From assembly GCA_964455935.1 (NCBI GenBank), contig CAYVZU010000090.1, positions 1-16,173 on the forward strand: a stretch of 16,173 nt of DNA, in the 5' to 3' direction. The stretch is from CAYVZU01 sp964455935. GTDB lineage: Bacteria; Fibrobacterota; CAYVZU01. Shown one piece after another: positions 1-6,664 of the stretch. Positions within the stretch are counted from its first letter, which is position 1; the number at the start of each line of letters is the position of its first letter. Made by a program: the position numbers and the translations under genes. A model generated the notes under the pieces. It was not told the origin of the DNA. It made no database searches and saw only the letters and a list, made by a program, of their open reading frames with translations.

Positions 1-945
1 TATAACAATCCCACTCAACCGCTCCGGATTGAATATGGCACCGTGGACCAGACGGTCTCCGAATACAGGCTGCTCGTGGACCCGGTCACCGGAGTCCAGC
101 GCACGAACTACGTTCGCCAGCAATACACCATTTCCGTCCCCAACGACGTTCGTTACGTACGCTATGACGTTTCCCTGCCCGAACCCATGCCTGTGGACTC
201 GTTCTGCCCGCGCGCCGGTTACCTGCAAACTACGCTGACCTATGCCCGTCCCAACCACATGGGCCTGCACCAGAGATACGACGATGTCCATTTCGACCTT
301 CGGTCCCCTCCGGTGGACAGCCTGGTTTACAATTGGAGCCGGGTGAGCATGGATACAACCGGCGATTCGATCGCACAGCGCTTCCGGCTTTCGCCGCAGG
401 GCGCCGGCTCTTTTACCGAGGTCCGGTCCGATACCGTCCGCGAAAAAATGGTTTTCGACGAAACGGCCGGGACCTTCGCCGATTCCGTGTGGGTCCTCGA
501 CTCGCTGGCCCAGGCCCTCGCGGGTACATTCGACACGGGTCCCAACCGGATATCCTGGCAGGAGCACGCGGCCGGTATAGAAGCGCTCTATGAAAACGAC
601 AGCTTGCGCGTGCAGGGCGCCGCCGGAACCGAACCCATGATTTTCCGGCCTTCGACCGCGGGGCTCGCCTGGACCGCGGAGGTCGGCGACTACCGTTTCA
701 GCTATTCCTGCAAAGCCCTGCCGGAGGGAAGCCTCTCTTTGGGGATCACGGCGCTGGACGCCGACAGCACGCTCAAGGTCCAGAGCCAATCCCTTTACGT
801 CCGGTTCGGCGGCCTGGGAACAGGCTTGGTCCGCATCGCGAACCCCGACCGGCCCGTAGATGTGGGAAGCGGCGATTTTATCGACTACACCTTGCATATC
901 GATTTGCGCCGCGGGTCCCTATTCAGCGGGATCAAACTGTTCTAA
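1..945 (+). CDS. Hypothetical protein, C-terminal part (5' end outside window)
   Basis: The reading frame is open from the first base, so the gene starts upstream; 314 residues are visible before TAA at 943-945. An in-frame GTG at 43 exists, but nothing marks it as the true start. I do not recognise the family. The visible part has no obvious membrane segment, is rich in Asp, Ser, Thr and aromatic residues in alternating patterns typical of beta-structure, and ends in a hydrophobic stretch finishing GIKLF. It looks like an extracytoplasmic or structural beta-rich protein, but this is only an impression from composition. It ends 6 nt before ftsX, so the two are probably co-transcribed. In many genomes ftsE precedes ftsX; this protein has no ATPase motifs and is not FtsE. 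Coding status is strong because the long frame is uninterrupted and abuts an operon. Confidence 0.75.
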   Translation, partial: YNNPTQPLRIEYGTVDQTVSEYRLLVDPVTGVQRTNYVRQQYTISVPNDVRYVRYDVSLPEPMPVDSFCPRAGYLQTTLTYARPNHMGLHQRYDDVHFDLRSPPVDSLVYNWSRVSMDTTGDSIAQRFRLSPQGAGSFTEVRSDTVREKMVFDETAGTFADSVWVLDSLAQALAGTFDTGPNRISWQEHAAGIEALYENDSLRVQGAAGTEPMIFRPSTAGLAWTAEVGDYRFSYSCKALPEGSLSLGITALDADSTLKVQSQSLYVRFGGLGTGLVRIANPDRPVDVGSGDFIDYTLHIDLRRGSLFSGIKLF

Positions 946-951
946 GGTCGC

Positions 952-1821
952 ATGGGTTTTCAGATCCGTTATTTTCTGCTCGAGTCGCTGCGGACCTTCG
1001 GCCGCGCCAAGTGGATGTCGATGGTCACGGTGCTCACCATCGGCATTCTGCTTTTTCTGGCCATGAGCTTTGCCACGCTTTTCTGGTACGTTCACCTCTA
1101 CATCGCCGGCGCCCAGGCCAAGCTGGAGATGGTCGCCTTTGTCAATGAAGCCTATGCCTCGCTGGATTCCGCGGTCGTGCTGCGGCGCGCGATCGAAACG
1201 CTGCCGGGAGTGGAACGCGCCAGCTGGGTTTCGAAAGACTCGGCGATGGAAGCGTTTCGCGCCACCTATGGGAGTGAAATGCTGGAGGCCGTGGACCAGA
1301 ATCCTCTCCCCGCGTCGTTCCACATCAGCCTGGCACCTGCCAGTCGGAACAGCCGGAGCATGGAAGGCCTGCAAGCTCGGCTGGATTCGATACCCGGAGT
1401 GGAGGATACAAGCTACGGGAAGGAATGGTTTCCCAGACTGGAACAGCTGCAGCGGGCCTTTGGAGCCGCAGCCCTGGGAATCGGCCTTATCACGTTTTTC
1501 GCCTTGTATTGGACAATCTCCAACACGGTCCGCCTATCGCTGTTTGCCCGCCGTGACGTAATCAAGATCATGCGCCTGGTTGGCGCAACCGATTTCTTCA
1601 TCCGGATCCCGTTTTACCTGGAGGGCGTCCTCACGGGTCTTTTGGGCAGCGGACTGGCTGTGGTCCTTCTGACCGCCGCGTACCGGTTTATCCGCGACTA
1701 CCTTCCGGAACTGGCCGGCGCCGCATCCCACGCGCCATGGCTTTTTGCCGGAACAACTCTTTTGGGCATGTTGATGGCTTTGGCCGGCTGCCGAAGCGCA
1801 CTCAAACGATTCTTTCCATGA
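952..1821 (+). CDS. ftsX: Cell-division protein FtsX (ABC-type permease subunit)
   Basis: A 289-residue protein of normal FtsX length. It has a short cytoplasmic N-terminus, a first membrane segment at about residues 22-45, and a periplasmic domain of about 120 residues carrying the family hallmarks VSKDSAMEAF and NPLPASF. Three further membrane segments follow, near 172-190, 220-245 and 262-280. In the known system FtsX pairs with the ATPase FtsE at the septum and transmits ATP-driven movement to a periplasmic activator of peptidoglycan amidases. Here the very next gene is such an activator candidate, overlapping by 4 nt, which strongly supports the role. The start ATG at 952 has an AAGG element just upstream within the stop region of the preceding gene. 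No ftsE is visible; it may lie upstream of the window or elsewhere. Confidence 0.93.
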   Translation: MGFQIRYFLLESLRTFGRAKWMSMVTVLTIGILLFLAMSFATLFWYVHLYIAGAQAKLEMVAFVNEAYASLDSAVVLRRAIETLPGVERASWVSKDSAMEAFRATYGSEMLEAVDQNPLPASFHISLAPASRNSRSMEGLQARLDSIPGVEDTSYGKEWFPRLEQLQRAFGAAALGIGLITFFALYWTISNTVRLSLFARRDVIKIMRLVGATDFFIRIPFYLEGVLTGLLGSGLAVVLLTAAYRFIRDYLPELAGAASHAPWLFAGTTLLGMLMALAGCRSALKRFFP

Positions 1822-3005
1822 TGTTTCCCCGCGTCACTGTGCTGCTGGCCTGTCTGGCTGTTTGGGCCGCGCCAACGCAAGCCTCCAAAGCCAAGGAGAT
1901 CGACCGCGAACTGCAGGGGCACGACCGCGAGCTCAAAGAAATTCAAAAGAAAATCGAGGAAGGCCGGCGCAAGCTGGACCATTTGAAGCGCGAAGAGCGC
2001 GATGTCATGAAAAAACTGGACCAGATCGATGACAATCTCGATTTGGCCTTGCGTTATCTGCGCACCCTGGATGACAAGGAAAAAGGCCTGAGCCAGCAGA
2101 TTTTCCTGCTCGAAAACAGAATGATCGAGCTTCAGGACGAACTAGCGGCCCGCAACGAACAGATGAAGCTCCGGCTTCGACGGATCTATAAGCAGGGCAA
2201 GCAGGGATTTCTTGATGCCTTCCTGGGAGCTCAGTCGCTGACCCAGGGATTCGAGCGAATGCATTTCTTTCAGTCGCTCAATTCCTATGACCGGAACCTG
2301 ATCGTGATCCTGGGCCGGACGCGCGAATCGGTCAAGGAGCAGAAAAGCGAGCTTGAAGCCAAGCTGGTCGAAATTCAGGGCGTTCAGAGGGAAAAGGAGC
2401 GGCATCGGGAAAGCCTGCTGGGCCAGCGAAAGGAAAAATTCCTGGTTCTGGGGGCGATTGAATCAAAGAAATCCAACTACGAACAGATGGTCAAGGAACT
2501 GAAGGCCTCGCAGAAAGCGATCACCAATTTGATCGCCCTGCTTCAGTCGCGCAAACAAAAAGAACTGCATACCCAGAAGCCGGGAACCCCGCGTGTTCGT
2601 CCGGAACCGGGAAAGCTCAAAGGCAAACTGGTCTGGCCCGCTTCCGGGACAGTGGCCCGGCGGTTCGGAAAATATACGCACCCCAAGTATAAAACCACGA
2701 CACTGAACCTGGGAATTGATATCAAGGCCGAATCCGGGGAGCCGGTCCGGGCCATCACGGAGGGCACCGTGGTCTATGTGGGACGCATGCGGGGCTACGG
2801 CAATCTCCTCATCGTGGAACACGAGGAGTCGTTTTACTCGCTCTATGCGCATCTAAACGAGATCGCGGCAAAAGCGGATCAGAAGGTCCAGGCCGGCGAG
2901 ATCATCGGGCGCGTGGGCGACACCGGTTCATTCGAAGGTTCCAAGCTTCACTTCGAACTTCGCCGCGAAAAAGAAGTGGTCAACCCGGAAGAATACCTGC
3001 CGTAA
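1818..3005 (+). CDS. EnvC-like murein hydrolase activator (coiled coil plus degenerate LytM/M23 domain)
   Basis: Residues 1-22 form a signal peptide (hydrophobic core VTVLLACLAVWAA, cleavage near TQA/SKA). A long charged coiled coil follows at about 25-250, then a linker rich in Pro, Arg and Lys and a LytM/M23-type domain at about 268-395. Active M23 enzymes bind zinc through HxxxD and HxH. Here the first is NLGID (Asn297 replaces His, Asp301 kept) and the second is KLH (Lys376 replaces the first His, His378 kept); the YAH element is intact at 343-345. Losing two zinc ligands points to a non-catalytic domain, as in E. coli EnvC, which activates amidases rather than cutting wall itself. The ATG at 1818 overlaps the ftsX stop (ATGA); a second ATG at 1821 is nearly equivalent. 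Upstream in-frame codons lie inside ftsX and would spoil the signal peptide. Pairing with FtsX supports the FtsEX-EnvC type of complex. Confidence 0.88.
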   Translation: MMFPRVTVLLACLAVWAAPTQASKAKEIDRELQGHDRELKEIQKKIEEGRRKLDHLKREERDVMKKLDQIDDNLDLALRYLRTLDDKEKGLSQQIFLLENRMIELQDELAARNEQMKLRLRRIYKQGKQGFLDAFLGAQSLTQGFERMHFFQSLNSYDRNLIVILGRTRESVKEQKSELEAKLVEIQGVQREKERHRESLLGQRKEKFLVLGAIESKKSNYEQMVKELKASQKAITNLIALLQSRKQKELHTQKPGTPRVRPEPGKLKGKLVWPASGTVARRFGKYTHPKYKTTTLNLGIDIKAESGEPVRAITEGTVVYVGRMRGYGNLLIVEHEESFYSLYAHLNEIAAKADQKVQAGEIIGRVGDTGSFEGSKLHFELRREKEVVNPEEYLP

Positions 3006-3089
3006 GAAATATTCAGGCGTTGATCCGACGCGAGCGGAAAACTGTCCGGCCCTGAAGCGGAGAGCGAGACTGGAGTTTGAAGGAGTGCC

Positions 3090-3191
3090 ATGCAAATCAT
3101 TGCGGGCCTGATTCTGACCAGCTCGACAACTCAACGTCTCGATACCTCAATCTCCTATTCTCCTGCCCATCCGCTCAGGATTTCCGCGTAG
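3090..3191 (+). CDS. Possible small ORF (33 aa) or start of a broken gene
   Basis: An ATG at 3090 is preceded by GAAGGAG at correct spacing, better than most start sites in the window, and opens a 33-residue frame ending with TAG at 3189-3191. The N-terminus MQIIAGLILTSS is hydrophobic like a short signal or anchor segment, but the rest (Ser, Thr, Pro-rich) matches nothing I know. It may be a real small protein, or the start of a gene downstream of the envC-like gene whose remainder has been lost. Its 3' end overlaps the antisense peptidase-like remnant, so both cannot easily be functional. Confidence 0.2.
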   Translation: MQIIAGLILTSSTTQRLDTSISYSPAHPLRISA

Positions 3192-3298
3192 ACTTCGGCC
3201 GCGCGCAGAAGGGACCTGATCTGGACGCGCTCGTCGCTTTGGTCAGTCCCGGCAAGCGCTCTTGCAGGCTTTCGAGACCGCCAATACCCGTTTTCCAT
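3155..3298 (-). pseudogene. Possible C-terminal remnant of an M20-type peptidase
   Basis: The minus strand encodes 47 residues from an ATG at 3298 to TAG at 3155-3157. The segment SDERVQIRSLLRAAEVYAEI resembles the usual end of M20 metallopeptidases, where an H..DE(Y/R)V element is followed by a helix with AA.(V/I)YA. Nothing of the rest of an M20 protein (metal ligands, dimerisation domain) is present upstream, where the tRNA lies, so if the resemblance is real this is a truncated fragment. There is no good ribosome-binding site. The similarity is judged by eye over about 25 residues and could be chance. Confidence 0.25.
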
Positions 3299-3300
3299 GC

Positions 3301-3329
3301 TTGATCGCATCCGGTTGCTTTGCTATATT
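3301..3329 (+). promoter_or_regulatory. Sigma-70-type promoter of tRNA-Val
   Basis: TTGATC at 3301-3306 (4 of 6 to TTGACA) and TATATT at 3324-3329 (5 of 6 to TATAAT) are separated by exactly 17 bp. Transcription would start about 6-8 nt later, just before the mature tRNA 5' end at 3341, giving a short 5' leader as is common for tRNA genes. Confidence 0.65.
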
Positions 3330-3340
3330 CCTTGCCGAGT

Positions 3341-3417
3341 GGATGGTTGGCTCAGTTGGTTAGAGCGCCGCATTCACATTGCGGAGGTCGCTGGTTCGAA
3401 TCCAGCACCGTCCACCA
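3341..3417 (+). tRNA. tRNA-Val, anticodon CAC (reads GUG)
   Basis: A full cloverleaf folds by hand. The acceptor GGATGGT (3341-3347) pairs with ACCGTCC (3407-3413) through seven pairs including one T-G. The D stem is GCTC/GAGC with loop AGTTGGTTA. The anticodon stem CCGCA/TGCGG holds loop TTCACAT, so the anticodon is CAC at 3375-3377. The variable loop is AGGTC. The T stem GCTGG/CCAGC encloses TTCGAAT. Discriminator A3414 is followed by genome-encoded CCA at 3415-3417. No base departs from a normal class I tRNA. It stands alone, downstream of its own promoter, and converges with the lipid-kinase gene. Confidence 0.95.
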
Positions 3418-3500
3418 TACTCATTTATTATTTCCCTCTCCAATCGCGACATGAATTCGCATGGCATGCGCGTGCTTGAGAGGCAACGAAGTCCAACCGT

Positions 3501-3516
3501 CACGCATAAATGCGTG
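3501..3516. other. Small hairpin between convergent tRNA-Val and lipid-kinase genes
   Basis: CACGCA-TAAA-TGCGTG is a perfect 6-bp stem with a 4-nt loop, in the 134-bp gap between the tRNA and the end of the kinase gene. It has no T-run on its 3' side in either direction (on the minus strand the T-run comes before it), so it is not a textbook intrinsic terminator. It could still help stop or protect transcripts in this convergent spacer. Confidence 0.3.
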
Positions 3517-3551
3517 CCAAAAAAGAAATCCGGACGGTGTTTCCCCGCTTA

Positions 3552-4454
3552 TCAGAGCCCCCGTGCTGCCATTCGCAGTGCCGCAGGCCGGATCCAAAAT
3601 TCGACCGGCGTGGTGCCGATGAGTTCGCCATCGGCTTCCACAAACACCGGGGGTTCGGTCTCCATCTTCGCTGACGTTGCTTTTCCCAGCAACACATCCG
3701 GTGAATGAATGTGGGTTCCTTTGAATATTCGAGATAGGAGTGCAATCAATCGTAATCGCCCAACGGGCTTGCCCCACACAGTCGCAAAATGATCATGAGC
3801 CGGCGAAGCCAGAGGGGCAATCTGCATGCCATTTCCAAAATATCGACCCAGGGCCGCGGCAAACAGGAATCCTTTTTCATAAAACGGCCGATCATCCAGA
3901 CGGCCCGAGGCCGCAAAGTTGCGCAGGCGAACAATTTCAAAAACAGCCGCAGCCAGATAGGCCTTGCTTCCGAGACGGCGAAACCGGCCCCGGTTGACCT
4001 GTTCGATCACCGCGGCATCGTAGCCAAATCCCAGGACATTGATAAATGCGCGCTCGACCAGCCGGCCATCCAGGCCGGTGGCGCGGCAAAGACCGACGCT
4101 CGCCTCAATGGTCGCAGAGCCCAGCGCAGTTTGAAAGCATTCGCGCAGATTGCGTCCCAGCTTCAGGTTTCGGACAAAATCGCATCCGCGGCCCAGCGGA
4201 AGAACACCGATCGAGGAAATGCTCTCTTTCGGCCCCCGGCAAAGCCCGTCGACCACTTCGGAGAGCGTGCCGTCGCCGCCGGCCACCACAATCCGCTCGA
4301 ATCCCCGCTGAGCGGCCAGGCGCGCAAGTTGCGCCGCATGGCCCGAGCGTTCGGTTCTCCATACGTGAATCGCCGGATCGGGACGCAGGGAATTCCAGAG
4401 CTTGAACGCCGCGCCGTTTCCGGCAGCCGGGTTCAGAATTGCCGCAACATTCAT
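3552..4454 (-). CDS. Diacylglycerol kinase family lipid kinase (DagK/YegS-like)
   Basis: 300 residues, the usual size for DagK/YegS/BmrU-type kinases, which phosphorylate diacylglycerol or related lipids using ATP. Family signatures are in order: the N-terminal NPAAGNG (8-14), GGDGT (59-63, nucleotide binding), PLGRGCDFVR (86-95) where most members have GTGNDFAR, FGYDAAV mid-protein, YFGNGMQIAP, and near the C-terminus a DGE followed by a Gly-rich turn. The GTGND to GRGCD change replaces a normally conserved Thr and Asn, so substrate or activity may differ. The gene starts 28 nt after the sigma-54 activator and is probably co-transcribed; I see no clear ribosome-binding site before the ATG. 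Its product could feed phosphatidic acid back to phospholipid synthesis, but other lipid substrates (sphingoid or undecaprenol-like) cannot be excluded. Confidence 0.85.
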   Translation of the reverse strand: MNVAAILNPAAGNGAAFKLWNSLRPDPAIHVWRTERSGHAAQLARLAAQRGFERIVVAGGDGTLSEVVDGLCRGPKESISSIGVLPLGRGCDFVRNLKLGRNLRECFQTALGSATIEASVGLCRATGLDGRLVERAFINVLGFGYDAAVIEQVNRGRFRRLGSKAYLAAAVFEIVRLRNFAASGRLDDRPFYEKGFLFAAALGRYFGNGMQIAPLASPAHDHFATVWGKPVGRLRLIALLSRIFKGTHIHSPDVLLGKATSAKMETEPPVFVEADGELIGTTPVEFWIRPAALRMAARGL

Positions 4455-4477
4455 GAACGAAGGTTATTAGGAAAGGC

Positions 4478-4493
4478 CGCAGCTAAGGCTGCG
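4478..4493 (-). terminator. Weak hairpin at the end of the sigma-54 activator gene
   Basis: CGCAGC-TAAG-GCTGCG forms a perfect 6-bp stem that straddles the stop codon at 4483-4485. On the minus strand it is followed by GGCCTTTCC, which is a poor T-run, so any termination would be partial. It may attenuate transcription into the lipid-kinase gene. Confidence 0.25.
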
Positions 4494-6018
4494 CGTCCGT
4501 GTTGAACATTTTGTTTTCGAATTCGAACCGCTGCTTGCGCCGGCTCACGCTCTTTTCGCTGACGCCCGCCGCTTCGGCCGCGGCTTTTGCGTTTCCTTTG
4601 CTTCGTTTGAGAAGTTCGTGGAAGTATTCCTGCTCGAAAAGCTCTTTGGCCTGCTCATAGGTCAGATCGGCATAGCGCGTGCGCCGCGGGAAATTGCGGA
4701 TTTTTTCCTGCATGTTCGCCGGCAGATGCTCGGATTTCACGCTGGGCGGATCGGCCATGGCCACGGATGACTCGATCACATTTTCCAGTTCGCGGATGTT
4801 TCCGGGCCAGGAATACCGATACAGCCGCTCCATCACATCGGGCTCCACCCGTTCGATCGAGGCCTTGCGCTTCTTGGAGTACTTCTGAAGGAAATGCTCG
4901 ACCAGAAGCGGCATGTCGTCCATCCGGTCGCGCAACGGCGGGACAAAGACATTAACGACGTTCAAACGGTAATACAAGTCTTCGCGAAAGGTCTTCTGCT
5001 GTACAGCCTCGAACAGGTTCTTGTTGGTGGCCGAGATGATCCGCACGTCCACATCCACTTCGCGGCTGCTGCCCACGCGCTTAATTTTTCCCTCTTGCAG
5101 AACACGGAGAAGTTTGACCTGTGTCGCTGGCGAGGTTTCGCTGATCTCGTCCAGGAAAAGGGTTCCGGAGCTCGCCTCCTCGAAAAGCCCTTTTCGCTGG
5201 CACATGGCCCCGGTGAAGGCGCCTTTTTCGTGGCCAAAGAGTTCGCTCTCGAGCAATGTCTCGGTCAGCGCTCCGCAATTGATGGTTATGAAGGGATGGC
5301 CATCGCGGTCGCTCTGTTGATGAATGGCGCGCGCTACCAGTTCTTTTCCCGTTCCGCTTTCACCCTGAATCAGGATGGTGCTGTCGGTGCGGGCCGCCTT
5401 GGCGATCACGTGCAGCACCTTGCGCAGCTCCGCCGACCGTCCCACAATCTGCGAACTGGCCACAAGCTCTTCCTTGAGCATGCGGTTCTCGCGAAAAATC
5501 GTACTGAACCGGCTTGCGTTTTTTATGGCAATGGCGGCATACGTGGCGAAGAGTTTGAACGTCTCCACATCCGCTTCGGTAAACGGGACCGGTCCGATTT
5601 TGTTGATGACCTGCATCACGCCCACCGTATGCTCCTGGTATTTCATGGGAACGCAAAGCACGGAACGCGTGACGAATTTGGTGTCCTGGTCGGGTTTGGG
5701 ATTAAAGCGCGGGTCCTTGGATGCATCGGGAATCACCACGGGTTCGCCCGTATTGGCAACCCAGCCGCAGATGCCCTCGGGGACCTTCAACCGAAGCCCT
5801 TTGAGTTTCTCGCCCACGGGCCCCTGGGCGATCTCAATGACCAGCTCATTGGTCTTCTCGTCCAACAGGTACAGCGTTCCGGCCTCGGCCAGCATCACGC
5901 CCTTGACCTCTTCCATAATGGCCAGCAGCACTTCGCGCAGATCCAGCTTGGAATTGATGATATTGCCGGCCTTAATGAGGGCGGCAATCTGCGGATTGGA
6001 TTCAAATGGGTGGGCCAT
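4483..6018 (-). CDS. Sigma-54-dependent transcriptional activator, GAF-AAA+-Fis architecture
   Basis: 511 residues. An N-terminal GAF sensor domain covers about 20-170 (the NifA/FhlA type of input, not a phosphorylated receiver). An AAA+ sigma-54 interaction domain covers about 190-415, with Walker A GESGTGKE (219-226), the sigma-54 contact loop GAFTGA (266-271), Walker B GTLFLDE (285-291) and FREDLYYRLNV (344-354). A Fis-type helix-turn-helix lies at about 470-496. All catalytic and sigma-54-contact motifs are intact, so it should open sigma-54 promoters. Its signal is unknown; GAF domains bind small molecules. I found no convincing sigma-54 promoter (GG-N10-GC type) in the window, so its targets are probably elsewhere. 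A strong sigma-70 promoter ends about 8 nt before the ATG and there is no Shine-Dalgarno, so translation is probably leaderless. The lipid-kinase gene follows. Confidence 0.93.
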   Translation of the reverse strand: MAHPFESNPQIAALIKAGNIINSKLDLREVLLAIMEEVKGVMLAEAGTLYLLDEKTNELVIEIAQGPVGEKLKGLRLKVPEGICGWVANTGEPVVIPDASKDPRFNPKPDQDTKFVTRSVLCVPMKYQEHTVGVMQVINKIGPVPFTEADVETFKLFATYAAIAIKNASRFSTIFRENRMLKEELVASSQIVGRSAELRKVLHVIAKAARTDSTILIQGESGTGKELVARAIHQQSDRDGHPFITINCGALTETLLESELFGHEKGAFTGAMCQRKGLFEEASSGTLFLDEISETSPATQVKLLRVLQEGKIKRVGSSREVDVDVRIISATNKNLFEAVQQKTFREDLYYRLNVVNVFVPPLRDRMDDMPLLVEHFLQKYSKKRKASIERVEPDVMERLYRYSWPGNIRELENVIESSVAMADPPSVKSEHLPANMQEKIRNFPRRTRYADLTYEQAKELFEQEYFHELLKRSKGNAKAAAEAAGVSEKSVSRRKQRFEFENKMFNTDAQP

Positions 6019-6025
6019 AGAGGTA

Positions 6026-6054
6026 AGTTTAATTTACCAGGAAGGACATGTCAA
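6026..6054 (-). promoter_or_regulatory. Sigma-70-type promoter driving the sigma-54 activator, probably leaderless
   Basis: On the minus strand TTGACA (6054-6049, perfect) and TAAACT (6031-6026, 4 of 6) are spaced by exactly 17 bp. The expected transcription start is about 6018-6020, at or within two bases of the ATG (6018-6016). No AGGAG-like sequence lies before that ATG. Confidence 0.65.
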
Positions 6055-6284
6055 TAAATACCCGAGAAAAATGGCCGCAAAGGCGAAAACCGGGCCCAAA
6101 GGGACCCGCAAACTGCATCGATTTATTTCGACCTTACCCCGTATGCCCAGTCCTCACTACGAACTACAATATCAATTTAAGTCCTTCGGACTTTCGGTTG
6201 GGTAACCCCCATGTGTAGTATCCAAACGGCATGCCCACCGGATTTGACACGTGATACATGGCTGGAGGAAAATTAATCAATTAG

Positions 6285-6334
6285 CAAAATTTTGGGGGAC
6301 AGACCGGTAACAGGAACGGCCCCCCAAAACTTTG
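6285..6334. repeat. REP-like inverted repeat / large hairpin
   Basis: The left arm CAAAATTTTGGGGG (6285-6298) pairs with the right arm CCCCCAAAACTTTG (6321-6334), 13 of 14 positions complementary and the remaining one a possible G-T pair. The 22-nt interior starts ACAGACCGG. A T/G-rich arm leading into GGGGACAG resembles hairpins seen in dispersed REP-type repeats associated with Y1/TnpA-REP transposases in other genomes; that comparison is from memory. There is no transposase here, so if it is a REP element it is a non-autonomous copy. Confidence 0.5.
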
Positions 6335-6664
6335 TCTAGCTCATCCCGACCCTTTCTCGCATTGGCCTTTGGGGAGGAGCGGCCCAGCAGTACCGTGACA
6401 TTCCATGCGGGGGTTTCCGCCAAGGCGTGAGATTGGAAGGCATGGGGAAACTAGACGCTTTCTTGTCCGTGTCCGCCGAAGTTGGGAAAGCGGTTAGTAT
6501 ATCAATAATCGCTTCTCGATAAGTTGAGATGAGCCTCCCCGCAAGTCTATTTTTTTATTCCAAACGCCGGGAGATAGCTTCGCAATATTCCTTCCTCCGC
6601 CAATACGAAAAGCCAGAGCCCAAAGGCAGGAAGATCGTCAACCGACCGGCTCCAAGGATGACAC

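Larger units (their letters stand above)
3006..3340. other. Gene-poor interval between the envC-like gene and tRNA-Val
   Basis: A 335-bp stretch without a secure gene. It holds arms TTCAGG near 3013 and CCTGAA near 3052 that are too far apart to be a normal terminator, a small open frame with a good ribosome-binding site, a possible peptidase remnant on the opposite strand, and the tRNA promoter. The last three are listed separately. No clear intrinsic terminator for the upstream operon is visible. Confidence 0.6.
6019..6664. other. Long intergenic region between divergent genes, no convincing gene
   Basis: 646 bp. It contains the activator promoter at its left end, a small hairpin AAGTCC-TTC-GGACTT at 6179-6193, and the inverted repeat described separately. 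There is a 26-codon frame at 6442-6522 with a GGAAGG element before its ATG, and short open runs such as the one ending with TGA near 6430. None of these matches a protein I know. The right end should hold the promoter of the phosphodiester-glycosidase gene, but no clear -35/-10 pair stands out. Size and patchy open frames could reflect a decayed gene. Confidence 0.5.

Noticed and set aside
919..1374. Minus-strand open frame of 151 codons opposite ftsX
   Set aside because: Antisense shadow; FtsX signatures are on the plus strand.
3789..4505. Plus-strand open frame of 238 codons opposite the lipid kinase
   Set aside because: Antisense to GGDGT and the other kinase motifs; no ribosome-binding site or recognisable protein.
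4894..6057. Long plus-strand open frame (387 codons) antisense to the sigma-54 activator
   Set aside because: Its sequence has no domain signature, while the minus strand carries every AAA+ motif. It is a compositional shadow of a GC-rich gene.
6179..6193. AAGTCC-TTC-GGACTT hairpin as a terminator
   Set aside because: No gene ends nearby on either strand and there is no T-run after it, so a terminator call is unsupported.
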